This document shows positions 25,639 to 34,271 of a DNA stretch of 64,000 nt, piece by piece. The position numbers were made by a program, and so were the translations under genes. Numbering within the stretch: position 1 is the stretch's first letter; each line of letters begins with the position of its first letter. The stretch is taken from NCBI GenBank assembly GCA_963725655.1, contig CAVRYY010000001.1, positions 2,356,001 to 2,420,000 on the forward strand, written 5' to 3'. The stretch comes from CAVRXT01 sp963725655. GTDB lineage: Bacteria > Acidobacteriota > Terriglobia > Acidiferrales > UBA7541. The notes under the pieces are model-generated. The model made no database searches. It had not been told where the DNA came from and saw only the letters and a program-made list of their open reading frames with translations.

Positions 25639-27054
25639 ATGCCAGACCGTAAGATAACGATGGGCTTGATTGTCGGTAACCGCGGCTTTTTTCCGGGACA
25701 TTTGGCGGAGACCGGCCGCCAGGAAATGCTGCAAGCGATGAAGCAAGCGGGTATCGACGCGGTGGTACTGCCCGCCGACCAGAGCAACCACGGGGCCATC
25801 GAGTCGTACGAAGAGGCCAAGCGTTGCGCAGCGCACTTTCGCGCGCACAGCGAGGCCATCGACGGCGTGATCGTCACCCTGCCGAATTTCGGCGATGAGC
25901 GCGCCATTGCGGACACCCTGCGCCTGGCCGGTTTGAGTGTGCCGGTGCTGGTGCAAGCCACTCCGGATACCCCGGCCAAGATGACCATCGCGCACCGGCG
26001 CGATAGCTTCTGCGGAAAGATGTCTGCCTGCAACAACCTGATGCAGTATCGGGTTCCCTACTCGCTCACCACTTCGCACACTGTTGCGCCTGACTCGGAT
26101 GAATTCCTGAAAGATCTGGCATGGTTCGCTGCGGTTTGCCGGGTGGTGCGCGGATTCCGCAATTTGCGAATTGGCAGCATCGGCGCGCGGCCGGCGGCAT
26201 TTAACACCGTGCGTTACAGCGAGCGGCTGCTCGAGTCCGCGGGAATTTCGGTGGAGACGCTTGACCTTTCCGAAGTGCTCGGGCGAATCGAGCGGATGAA
26301 AGATTCGGACGACGCGGCGCAAGCGAAACTGGCGAAGATCCACAAATATGTTGGGACCGAGGGCGTGCCGGCGCCGGCTTTGATGAAGATGGCCAAGCTC
26401 GGCGCGGTGATCGACCAGTGGATGAAGGCCAGCGAAGTCACCATCAGCGCGGTGCAGTGCTGGACTTCAATCGAGGAAAACCTGGGGGTGGTTCCCTGCA
26501 CGGTGATGAGCATGATGAGCGACGAGCTCATACCCAGCGCGTGCGAAGTGGACGTTTGCGGCACCATCAGCATGTACGCGTTGGCGTTGGCATCTCGAAC
26601 GCCCAGCGCGCTGCTGGACTGGAACAACAATTACGGCGAAAATCCCGATAAAGCCGTTTGCTTCCACTGCAGCAATCTGCCGAAACATTTCTTCCAGTCG
26701 ATGAAAATGGATTACCAGGCGATCATTGCGGGCACGGTAGGCAAAGACAACACGTTCGGCACGGTGGTGGGCAAAGTGAAAGCCTCGCCGATGAGTTTTG
26801 CGCGATTTTCTACCGACGATGAGCACGGGGTGATTCGCGGGTACGTCGGCCAAGGCCAATTCACCGACGATCCGCTCGAAACATTCGGCGGCGCGGGGGT
26901 GGTGGAAATTCCGCAGATGCAAAAGTTGCTGCGCTACATCTGCGAAAACGGATTCGAGCATCACGTGGCCGCGAACATGTCGAGCACCGCCGGCGCGGTA
27001 TACGAAGCCGCCACTCGCTATTTCAAATGGCCGACGTATTGGCACCAGGCGTAG
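25639..27054 (+). CDS. L-fucose/L-arabinose isomerase-family protein (non-canonical arabinose isomerase)
   Basis: This 471-residue protein belongs to the FucI/AraA isomerase fold and presumably turns L-arabinose into L-ribulose. Visible features are MGLIVGNRGFFPGHLAETGR at the start, AIDGVIVTLPNFGDERAIADTL, CWTSIEENLGVVPCTVMSMMSD, the likely metal-ligand Glu in that stretch, and a C-terminal domain with EHHVAANMSSTAGAV. It lacks the N-terminal signature of classical AraA (about 500 residues), so it is a distinct branch recruited to the same pathway. Context is decisive: 4-epimerase and Na+ symporter upstream, ribulokinase 65 bases downstream. Activity on L-fucose or D-arabinose cannot be excluded. 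Confidence 0.82.
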   Translation: MPDRKITMGLIVGNRGFFPGHLAETGRQEMLQAMKQAGIDAVVLPADQSNHGAIESYEEAKRCAAHFRAHSEAIDGVIVTLPNFGDERAIADTLRLAGLSVPVLVQATPDTPAKMTIAHRRDSFCGKMSACNNLMQYRVPYSLTTSHTVAPDSDEFLKDLAWFAAVCRVVRGFRNLRIGSIGARPAAFNTVRYSERLLESAGISVETLDLSEVLGRIERMKDSDDAAQAKLAKIHKYVGTEGVPAPALMKMAKLGAVIDQWMKASEVTISAVQCWTSIEENLGVVPCTVMSMMSDELIPSACEVDVCGTISMYALALASRTPSALLDWNNNYGENPDKAVCFHCSNLPKHFFQSMKMDYQAIIAGTVGKDNTFGTVVGKVKASPMSFARFSTDDEHGVIRGYVGQGQFTDDPLETFGGAGVVEIPQMQKLLRYICENGFEHHVAANMSSTAGAVYEAATRYFKWPTYWHQA

Positions 27055-27119
27055 CGTCCCCCGAAAGGGCAGAGCTTCGTAGCACCGAGTAAAACTGGAT
27101 TTCTCCGAGGTCCTAGTCC

Positions 27120-28691
27120 ATGGCTATCGTAGCGGGCGTCGATTTTGGCACACTGAGTGTTCGCGTTTCGATCGTGGACAGCACCAAGGGCACGCTGGCG
27201 TCGGCCGTCAGCGAATATCCGCTCCATCGCAAGCGCGAAGATCCCGAGTACGCCACCCAGTCGCACGACGATCACATGCGCGCGCTCGCGGCAGCCATGC
27301 GCCAGGCGGTAGCGCAGGCCGGAATCTCTGGAAACGATGTCGCGGCAATCGCACTCGATACCACCGGGTCGTCGGTGGTGCCGGTAGACGCGCACATGGT
27401 CCCTATCGACGACTATTATCTGTGGTGCGATCATCGCGCAAAATCCGAAGCCGCGGAAATTACCGCCATGGCCCACCAGGAAAAGCTGCAAGCCATCGAG
27501 TGGTGCGGCGGCATTTATTCCTCGGAATGGGGTTTCGCGAAGCTTCTGCATTGGCTGCGCCACAACCCCGATAAGCGGGCGCGCTTCGCCAGCGCTTTCG
27601 AACATTGCGACATGGTGGCGGCTACGTTGTGCGGCGTCACCGATCCTGCCAAGGCCAAGCGCAGCGTGTGCGCCATGGGACACAAGTGGTTGTGGCATCC
27701 AGGGCTGGGCGGGCTGCCATCCGAAGAGTTTCTGGTGAGAGTCGATCCCCTGCTGGCGGGCGTGCGCGCCAAGCTGCAAGGTGACTACGAAACTTCAGAC
27801 CACATCGCCGGGACTCTTTCGCCGTTTTGGGCGGAGAAGCTGGGGCTGCGTGCGGGAATTCCGATCCCGGTGGGGGCTTTTGACGCGCACTGGGACGCGA
27901 TTGGCGCGGGCGGACACGAGAAAGACATGGTCAACGTGGTGGGTACATCCACCTGTATCATCGGAATATCGCGGGAATCGCAGTTGGTACCTGGTGTATG
28001 CGGGGTGGTGAAAGGCAGCGTCCATCCCGCTTACACCGGGATCGAAGCGGGGCTTTCCGCTACCGGAGATATTTTCAACGCCATCGCGCAGCGCGCGAAC
28101 ACCTCGGTCGCGGAGTTGAGCAAAGGCCTCGAAAAGTATCGCGCGGGACAAACCGGATTGCTGCGGATGACCTGGGACAACGGCGACCGGACGGTGTTAG
28201 TGAACGCCAACCTCGGCGGAATTACTCTGGGATGGAACTTGCAGAGCACCGCGCAGGATGAACTTTTCGCCGCAATCGAAGGCACGGCCTTTCACACTCG
28301 CGCGATTCTCGACCGCATGGCCGAGCACCAAACCAGCATCGAGCGGGTGATCAACGGGGGAGGAATTCCCCAGAGCAATCGAGTGCTCAATCAGGTGTAC
28401 GCGAATGTCTTGGGCAGGCCTGTGCTAGTTCCCAGCAAGAGCGTGACGAGCCTGGGTTCTGCAATTTTTGCATTTATGGCCGCCGGCGCTTTCAAAACGA
28501 TCGAAGAAGCGCAGAAGCAGGTTTGCCCGGAACATATCGTCTACCAGCCACAGCCCGACGCGCAGAAGGTGTATGACCGGCTGTACGAGTTGTACCGCAA
28601 GATTTACTTCGATTTCGGGCAGCCCAGCGGCACCAGTTTCGGCAACGTCCTGCCCTCGCTCATCGAAATCGCTAAGAAACAGAACGCGTAG
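27120..28691 (+). CDS. araB: Ribulokinase (FGGY family)
   Basis: This kinase phosphorylates L-ribulose to L-ribulose-5-phosphate. It has 523 residues with the two-domain FGGY fold: IVAGVDFGTLSVRVSIVD is the phosphate-1 loop, ALDTTGSSVVPVDAHMVPI is the ribulokinase version of the substrate region, LWCDHRAKSEAAEI follows, and MVNVVGTSTCIIGIS plus INGGGIPQSN and VTSLGSAIFAFMAAG form the C-terminal ATPase motifs. The combination DTTGSS and GTSTC separates ribulokinase from xylulokinase and glycerol kinase. Last gene of the pentose cluster, completing isomerase, kinase and 4-epimerase. It converges with the unknown gene on the minus strand 36 bases beyond its stop. I see no clear terminator between them. 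Confidence 0.92.
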   Translation: MAIVAGVDFGTLSVRVSIVDSTKGTLASAVSEYPLHRKREDPEYATQSHDDHMRALAAAMRQAVAQAGISGNDVAAIALDTTGSSVVPVDAHMVPIDDYYLWCDHRAKSEAAEITAMAHQEKLQAIEWCGGIYSSEWGFAKLLHWLRHNPDKRARFASAFEHCDMVAATLCGVTDPAKAKRSVCAMGHKWLWHPGLGGLPSEEFLVRVDPLLAGVRAKLQGDYETSDHIAGTLSPFWAEKLGLRAGIPIPVGAFDAHWDAIGAGGHEKDMVNVVGTSTCIIGISRESQLVPGVCGVVKGSVHPAYTGIEAGLSATGDIFNAIAQRANTSVAELSKGLEKYRAGQTGLLRMTWDNGDRTVLVNANLGGITLGWNLQSTAQDELFAAIEGTAFHTRAILDRMAEHQTSIERVINGGGIPQSNRVLNQVYANVLGRPVLVPSKSVTSLGSAIFAFMAAGAFKTIEEAQKQVCPEHIVYQPQPDAQKVYDRLYELYRKIYFDFGQPSGTSFGNVLPSLIEIAKKQNA

Positions 28692-28727
28692 GAACCTCGC
28701 GCACCAGCAAGTAGACCTGCGAAAAAT

Positions 28728-29504
28728 CTAGTACGCGGTGCGGACCGACTGGACTATCTGCTCGATTTCCGATTCGTTCAGGGCTACGGGTGCGGGTGTG
28801 CCGGCCCGTGTGGTGAACACGAAACGAAATTGCCGGTCATGATTGTCGAAGGCGTGAAACGCTACGGGCCCGCCGCGTGCGGCGTCGCCGAACCGAATGC
28901 CGCGGAGGCCGCCCCAGTTGAAAAGATAGGTAGGTCCGGGGGCGTCGACGCCGAACGAAAGCTTGTCGATCAAAAGTGAATCCAGCCGCAGAGCGTCGGC
29001 GCGAGGCATCCAGGGATGCGCTTGCGTGGGACTCGCGGAATACACCGCCGCGTACAGACTGTAGTTCGAGTCAAAAAGATGGTCGGCGAAAATTGAGTTG
29101 TATCCGCGCGACAGCGCCGTGTTGCCTGCCTTTAGTCCCGCCAGAATATCGATCTCTTCATCGGGATTGTAGAAGATCACCACTTGGCCGGCCTTGGACT
29201 GCACCACCGCGTAGTCCGGGGTGGCGTCGTCGTGAGGGGGCGGCTCCTTCCCTACCAAATTGAATTGATAATTGAAGTGCTCAATGCGAGGCCCGGTGGC
29301 AGCAGCAGGCGCGGCACCGGCGGCGGCTTGCGGGGTGACGTTCAATGCTGGATTGTCGGAGGCCCAGTGGTGAACCTCGAAGGCGATAAGGGTTTGCAAC
29401 TCGTAGCCTAGCGCGAACCACGCCGCGAGAATCAGCAGGATCAAGAGGCCCAGCGCGCTGACGCTCGATTCGTTTTCGCCTTCTGAACCCTTGCGCTTGG
29501 CCAT
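28728..29504 (-). CDS. Membrane-anchored protein of unknown function
   Basis: The function is not recognised. The protein has 258 residues. A short charged N-terminus (MAKRKGSEGENESS) precedes one membrane helix (ALGLLILLILAAWFALGYEL), then an Ala/Pro-rich linker (AAAGAAPAAATGPR) and a periplasmic-type domain of about 170 residues with YAVVQSKAGQVVIFYNPDEE, NSIFADHLFDSNYSLYAAVY and FHAFDNHDRQFRFVFTTRAG. The arrangement is that of a bitopic protein with its domain outside the cytoplasm. It is about 100 bases from the histidine kinase, in the same direction, but with no overlap, so they need not be linked. Codon usage matches the neighbours. Confidence 0.72.
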   Translation of the reverse strand: MAKRKGSEGENESSVSALGLLILLILAAWFALGYELQTLIAFEVHHWASDNPALNVTPQAAAGAAPAAATGPRIEHFNYQFNLVGKEPPPHDDATPDYAVVQSKAGQVVIFYNPDEEIDILAGLKAGNTALSRGYNSIFADHLFDSNYSLYAAVYSASPTQAHPWMPRADALRLDSLLIDKLSFGVDAPGPTYLFNWGGLRGIRFGDAARGGPVAFHAFDNHDRQFRFVFTTRAGTPAPVALNESEIEQIVQSVRTAY

Positions 29505-29603
29505 TGCGTTCGCCCCTTCCGCCTGTGGTGCTGAAACTCGTGAGGCGAATTGTACGCCAGTTTCGCGGCGGAAGTCGAAGCGCCAGGCCCGCCTCGGGGG
29601 ACG

Positions 29604-30935
29604 CTACGGCGCGGCGGCGAACGTGGACACGAGTTCGGGGATTTTAATTTGTATCAGGGTTCCCTCGCCCTCGCGGCTGCGGATGTCCATCCCGAATTGA
29701 TCGCCGTAGAGCAGCCGCAGGCGTTCGTGGACGTTGCTGATTCCGATTCCCTGGAAATAAATCACCGACAGTCGCTCCTGGCCCATCCCCATGCCGTTGT
29801 CTTCGATTTCGATCATCAGGTTATCGCCGTCGCGGCGCGTGCGCAGGTGGATTTCTCCGCCTTCGAGCTTTGGCGCTAACCCGTGCTTGATGGCGTTTTC
29901 TACCATCGGTTGCAGCAACATGCTGGGAATAAAATTGTCGAGTGTATCGGGAGCAATTTCTTTGAAGAACTGAAGCTTGTCGGGGCCAAAGCGGACCACT
30001 TCGATATCCAGATAGTCGTCGATGAACTCCAGCTCGTCGCGCAACGGAACGAATGTCTCGGTCTGGCGCAGCAGGCGGCGAAGAATGTTGGAAAGCTTGA
30101 TGACCACTTCGCGGGCGGTGTCTGGGTCGTAGCGAATGAGCGATGAAACGGTGTTCAGGGTATTGAAAAGGAAATGCGGATTGATCTGGCTGGTCAGCGC
30201 ATCCATGCGCGCCTTCAACAGATATTGTTGGTTAAGCTCGAGGTTCATTTCCAGACGTGTGCTGTGCCAGATTTTGATCGGGACCGCGACGGCCATCAGC
30301 GACGACAGCACCACTAGCAGCATCATGAGCCATGAATATGGATGGATCGCGAAGAGCCAGTGCGGAGGCACCGCGGAAGCGAGCGCCATGCGTCCGAGTT
30401 CGAAACTGGCGCAAGCCGCCAGCGGCAGCATGGCCCAGTTGAAGACGCCGTCGCGAACCCACCGCACGATCGAGCGCGGAAGATTGAGGAATAGGAACGG
30501 GCCAAAGTCCCAGACCACTTCTTTGTTGGGCATCACCTGCCGGACCAGCCCAGCCATCAACCCGACCAACGCGGCCATGGGCGCCGACAACCATTCGTGG
30601 TTGCCAAACGCCGGCAGGCTGATCAGCGATCCGCCCAGCAGCCCCACCATATTTCCTCCGATCAGACCCATCAGGAACGAGCCTTCCAGGGTGAGATCGA
30701 AGAACGGGTATCCGACCAGACGGAGGACGATGCCGATGGCCAGCGGCGGAGTGAGGAATAGCAACAACAGCACTTTTTGATCCGAGTCTCTTCGCTCGGT
30801 GAAAAGAATGCGCCGGAAGGTGGAAAAGCGAAGCAACAGAGCGGCCAGCGAAGCCGCGAATCCCACCTTCAGAACCAGCGTGAACAGGATGTCCTTGCTG
30901 TGGGCGACGGCCTCGATTTGTCCGGGTGCGATCAT
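29604..30935 (-). CDS. LytS-type sensor histidine kinase
   Basis: This 443-residue membrane sensor kinase has an N-terminal half with about six hydrophobic helices, including VGYPFFDLTLEGSFLMGLIGGNMVGLLGGSLISLP, which is the 5TMR-LYT type pattern. The C-terminal half has the His_kinase box MDALTSQINPHFLFNTLNTV (phosphoacceptor His in NPHFLFN), then LRDELEFIDDYLDIE, and a HATPase domain with ENAIKHGL (N-box), IEIEDNGMGM (D/G1) and GIGISNVHERLRLLYG (G2). LytS-family kinases normally pair with LytTR response regulators; no such gene is adjacent, so it is an orphan here. Ligand unknown; relatives sense cell-wall or carboxylate signals. The start is an ATG with no stronger alternative. Confidence 0.9.
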   Translation of the reverse strand: MIAPGQIEAVAHSKDILFTLVLKVGFAASLAALLLRFSTFRRILFTERRDSDQKVLLLLFLTPPLAIGIVLRLVGYPFFDLTLEGSFLMGLIGGNMVGLLGGSLISLPAFGNHEWLSAPMAALVGLMAGLVRQVMPNKEVVWDFGPFLFLNLPRSIVRWVRDGVFNWAMLPLAACASFELGRMALASAVPPHWLFAIHPYSWLMMLLVVLSSLMAVAVPIKIWHSTRLEMNLELNQQYLLKARMDALTSQINPHFLFNTLNTVSSLIRYDPDTAREVVIKLSNILRRLLRQTETFVPLRDELEFIDDYLDIEVVRFGPDKLQFFKEIAPDTLDNFIPSMLLQPMVENAIKHGLAPKLEGGEIHLRTRRDGDNLMIEIEDNGMGMGQERLSVIYFQGIGISNVHERLRLLYGDQFGMDIRSREGEGTLIQIKIPELVSTFAAAP

Positions 30936-31179
30936 GATGAGGCGCCACTCCGTTTCCGCGGAGGGCGCACGATGAAGTAAAGGTAGCCAAAGGCCGGGGC
31001 GAAGTAAAGCGCGCCAGACGCAACGGCATCGCTTGACGCTCGGGGTAGAATTTTGTTGCTGGCGGCTATCGGCTTCAATCGCTTTGGTATTCTCTGCAGG
31101 CCTCCGTGAGCGGTTTTTTGAGGTTGATCAGGCTTTCCCTCCGCAGGCAGTAACTGAGTGAAAATCGCACGCCATTGAG

Positions 31180-32847
31180 GTGCAATTGGTCGGCGAACCA
31201 AAAAATAGCGCGCCGGAAATCCAGTTGTTGGTTGCATGCGCGCACAAGAATCTCGCGGCGGTGGACGTCGAGCGCATCGAATCGCTGGTTCCCAACGGCG
31301 TGAATTGGCCGAATCTGGTGGCGGATGCCTTACACCACGATTGCGCGTGGCGCCTCGACGCGCATCTGAACGAGGTGGTCGCCGATCGAATTCCTCTCCC
31401 ATGGCGAGAGGTGCTGCGCCGCAGCGGTCAGCAAGCGCGCGAAGCCGATCAACTCTCGATCGATGAGGTCGAACGAATTTCCCGGCTCTTGTCCGCTGAC
31501 GGGATCGCCTTCGTCCCTTCGCAAGTGCCCATCCTGGGCTGGCTGGCTTCGCGCGGCCTCCGGCACAACGAATACGCCGATCTGGAATTTCTGATCCGGG
31601 AGCGCGACGTCGCGCAGGTGGCGGCGATCCTGCAAGCAGCCGCTTACCTTCCCCGGGCAGACCGCAAAACAACTACCGGCGGTCCGTATCAATTTGTCGA
31701 TGAGAAGGCTGGCGTGTTTCTCGCATTGCAGACGGGGCGGACGCTCCAAGACGTGCCGGTGGAGTCAACGATCGACCGCGCGGCCGGCGGCACAATGGGG
31801 GTGGAAATCAGTGGCAGGCGCCTTCGGGCAACATCCCTCGAAGATTTACTGGTGCATTTATGCGTGTGGGGCGCCACTGGCTACTGGAACCGATTGCGAG
31901 CGATCGGCAACGTCGGCGAAGTGATCGAAGTGTCCGTTCTCGATTGGAACTCCGCAATTCGGATAGCGCAGCAACTGCGGTGCGTGCGTTTGCTGCTGCT
32001 GGGCGTTTACGTTGCGCACCGGGTGCTGCGCGCTGACGTCAGCGGCGAGATTCTGGCCAGAGCCGAAGCCGATACACGCGTGCGCCGGTTGGCGGAGCCT
32101 ATCATCGAACAATTTACGCCGGTAGCGGCGAGTACAAGACGCGGCCGAGGGGCGCGTAGCCGAGCGTACTTTCGCCTGGCATCGCGCGACACCGCGTGGC
32201 AAGGAATTCGCCATATGCTGCGACTGTCGGCAAGCCCCACCGAGATCGACCGCGAAGCGATGCCCGCGCCGGGAAAGTTTTCGCCAGGCTATGCGATCCT
32301 GCGGCCATGGCGATTGTGGCGCGAACACGGGATGCGCGACCGTCCGAGCCCGGACTTGGCAGGTTTCCAGCCGACGCCGGAGCCCATCGTCGATCGGCTG
32401 TTGCAACTCGCGAACGTGGGCCCCTCAGATGTGCTGTATGACTTGGGCTGCGGAGATGGCAGAATTGTGATTCGCGCGGCAATGCAATACGGGATTCGCG
32501 CGGTGGGCGTGGACGTCAACCCGCAGCGCATATTGGAAGCGCGGGCCAACGCCCAGCAGAGCGGGGTGGCCGACAGAGTGGAGTTCCGCCACGAGGACGC
32601 CAAAACAACCGATGTGCGCGCGGCGTCCGTGGTGGTGTTGTATCTTTCGGTGCAGGGAAATTTGCGGTTGATGCAATGCCTCCGTGAACAGTTGCGCTCC
32701 GGAGCGCGCATCGTATCCCACGGCCACGGCATGGCGAGCTGGCCCGCCCACGCCCAGGAAACGGCTCACCTCGAGGATGGAACGCCGGTATCGTTGTATC
32801 TGTGGCACATTGAATCATCGGAGACTCATGAAAAAGAGAACGGCTAA
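31180..32847 (+). CDS. Nucleotidyltransferase-like domain fused to SAM-dependent methyltransferase
   Basis: This 555-residue protein joins two domains. Residues about 100-300 resemble the 'uncharacterised nucleotidyltransferase' family PF14907 (GIAFVPSQVPILGWLASRGLRH, YADLEFLIRERD). The usual DxD catalytic pair there reads as D-L-E, so activity may be weak or lost. Residues about 385-545 are a Rossmann methyltransferase with motif I DLGCGDGRIVIRAAM, VGVDVNPQRILEARANA (motif II) and EFRHEDAK (the following acidic loop). The start is a GTG at 31180 with only a weak ribosome site. The stop lies 20 bases inside the GTP cyclohydrolase gene, so the two are likely co-translated. Target unknown. The fusion is unusual and the N-terminal call is tentative. 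Confidence 0.65.
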   Translation: MQLVGEPKNSAPEIQLLVACAHKNLAAVDVERIESLVPNGVNWPNLVADALHHDCAWRLDAHLNEVVADRIPLPWREVLRRSGQQAREADQLSIDEVERISRLLSADGIAFVPSQVPILGWLASRGLRHNEYADLEFLIRERDVAQVAAILQAAAYLPRADRKTTTGGPYQFVDEKAGVFLALQTGRTLQDVPVESTIDRAAGGTMGVEISGRRLRATSLEDLLVHLCVWGATGYWNRLRAIGNVGEVIEVSVLDWNSAIRIAQQLRCVRLLLLGVYVAHRVLRADVSGEILARAEADTRVRRLAEPIIEQFTPVAASTRRGRGARSRAYFRLASRDTAWQGIRHMLRLSASPTEIDREAMPAPGKFSPGYAILRPWRLWREHGMRDRPSPDLAGFQPTPEPIVDRLLQLANVGPSDVLYDLGCGDGRIVIRAAMQYGIRAVGVDVNPQRILEARANAQQSGVADRVEFRHEDAKTTDVRAASVVVLYLSVQGNLRLMQCLREQLRSGARIVSHGHGMASWPAHAQETAHLEDGTPVSLYLWHIESSETHEKENG

Positions 32848-33442
32848 GGGCAAGGCGCGGATAGTGGCCGAGGCAAGCCTCCCTTCGGAATTCGGAGCAT
32901 TTCGCATCTACGGGATAGAAGGCTCCGGACCGAACGAGAGCGCCGTGGCAGTGGTGCGCGGATCGCTGAAGCGCGGCGGAATTCCGCTGGTGCGCATTCA
33001 CTCGCAGTGCCTCACCGGCGATGTGCTGGCGTCGCAGCGCTGCGATTGCCGCGCGCAGCTTGAATATTCGTTGCGCAAAATTGGACGCGCTCGCTCCGGC
33101 ATCTTGCTGTACTTGCCTCAGGAGGGCCGCGGCATCGGCTTGATGAACAAATTGATGGCCTACCAACTCCAGGACGGCGGCATGGACACTGTGGAAGCCA
33201 ACCGCAAACTGGGATTCGCCGCGGACACGCGTGACTACTCGTTCAGCGCGAGTGCGCTCAAATTGCTGGGTATTCGCTCGGTCCGGCTACTCTCTAACAA
33301 TCCCGATAAGGTCCAGCAACTGGAGCACGGTGGAGTCCGCGTGGCCGAGCGTGTCCCCTGCCAGCCGCCCACCGGCAATCAGTCGAAAAAGTACCTACGC
33401 ACCAAAAGAGACAAGCTGGGCCACTTGCTCCAAGGTGTTTGA
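32828..33442 (+). CDS. ribA: GTP cyclohydrolase II
   Basis: This enzyme opens the GTP imidazole ring and releases formate and pyrophosphate, the first committed step of riboflavin synthesis. The 204-residue protein starts at MKKRTAKGKAR and is free-standing, not fused to RibB. The zinc site is CLTGDVLASQRCDC (Cys-x10-Cys-x-Cys), followed by YLPQEGRGIGLMNKL, the catalytic loop with Arg and Glu, and the GTP/Tyr region DTVEANRKLGFAADTRDY and LLSNNPDKV. All are standard. Length agrees with the family (about 195-205). It overlaps the preceding fusion gene by 20 bases. The selenoprotein gene follows 60 bases downstream or overlaps, depending on its start. Confidence 0.96.
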   Translation: MKKRTAKGKARIVAEASLPSEFGAFRIYGIEGSGPNESAVAVVRGSLKRGGIPLVRIHSQCLTGDVLASQRCDCRAQLEYSLRKIGRARSGILLYLPQEGRGIGLMNKLMAYQLQDGGMDTVEANRKLGFAADTRDYSFSASALKLLGIRSVRLLSNNPDKVQQLEHGGVRVAERVPCQPPTGNQSKKYLRTKRDKLGHLLQGV

Positions 33443-33501
33443 ACCATTCATCGGTTTCCATTTCTTCGGAAGATGCCGGGCGATATATAAGTGACCTGAC
33501 A

Positions 33502-34215
33502 ATGCTAGTGCCCAGGGTGAAACGAACGTTGCAAGTGCTAATCGCCGTAGTGCTGGTGTACGTGCTGATCTGCGCCGGTTTTCTAGGCCTGATGCTGCAG
33601 ACGCCAGACACCTTCGCCGGCGTGATGCGCCACGTGCCGTGGCCGGCATTCATGGTGTTACCGTTCAAGCCGCTGTGGACTTTCGCCCGCCGCGGTCACG
33701 TGCACGTCGGCGACAATGCCCCCGACTTCGCGCTGGAAACCGCCGACCACAAGAACCGCGTCCAACTGTCCAGTTTGCGCGGCCAGATGCCCGTGGTGCT
33801 GGTGTTCGGCAGCTATACTTGACCTCCCTTCCGGCGGGAGGTTCCCGCCCTCAACGACCTCTACATGAAATATCAGGGCCGGGTGGCCTTCTACGCGGTA
33901 TATATCCGCGAAGCGCACACCAGCGACGTTTGGCAGGATCCCGACAATCTGGACGACAAGATTATCTTCGCCAAGCCCAAGAGCTACGATGAGCGCGTGG
34001 AGATGGGCCAGCTCTGCGTGGTAAAACTCGGAATCAAGTTTCCCGCCGTGATCGACACCTTCGACAACGGCACCGAGCGCGCGTATACCGGATGGCCCGA
34101 CCGCCTGTACGTGATCGATCGCGACGGCAAGGTAGCCTACAAGACCAAGCCCGGCCCGTTCGGTTTCAAGCCGAAGGGCGTAGCGGACACCCTCCACACA
34201 CTGGTTGGGGATTAG
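33502..34215 (+). CDS. Iodothyronine-deiodinase-like selenoprotein (in-frame UGA read as selenocysteine)
   Basis: This gene would be cut in two by a TGA at 33820-33822, but the frame stays open on both sides and the joined product is an iodothyronine deiodinase family member (PF00837). Residues around the UGA read FGSYT-Sec-PPFRREVPALNDLY, with Sec at residue 107, matching the FGSCT-Sec-PPF site of animal deiodinases. Downstream are YIREAHTSDVWQ (animal EEAHASDGW), VIDTFDNGTERAYTGWPDRL and YKTKPGPFGF, all in the expected order. There is an N-terminal membrane helix (VLIAVVLVYVLICAGFLGLM) and a thioredoxin fold. 237 residues. Start chosen at the ATG 33502; a TTG at 33439 is possible. The substrate is unknown in bacteria: a peroxiredoxin-like thiol reaction or dehalogenation. 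Confidence 0.88.
33833..33849 (+). promoter_or_regulatory. Bacterial SECIS-like hairpin
   Basis: Seven-base stem GGCGGGA (33833-33839) pairs with TCCCGCC (33843-33849) around the loop GGT. The loop starts 18 bases after the UGA, with a G first, which fits the published bacterial SECIS rules of a short hairpin, spacing of roughly 16-37 bases and G in the apical loop. It lies within the coding region, as in bacteria. It would recruit SelB and tRNA-Sec. A competing hairpin, CCTCCC with GGGAGG, exists at 33823-33841. Confidence 0.7.
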
Positions 34216-34271
34216 TCTTTCTTGGTTGGGACACTGCGGGACTAAACGAAACAGAACCGAACCTCTAGCGC

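Noticed and set aside
33439..33822. Reading the 33439-33822 frame as a short complete protein and 33865-34215 as a separate gene
   Set aside because: The two pieces are halves of one deiodinase-like protein; the TGA sits exactly at the Sec position with a SECIS-like hairpin, so a split or pseudogene is less likely.
33823..33841. Hairpin CCTCCC/GGGAGG as the SECIS element
   Set aside because: Its loop begins only six bases after the UGA, too close for known bacterial SECIS hairpins; the overlapping GGCGGGA/TCCCGCC stem fits better.
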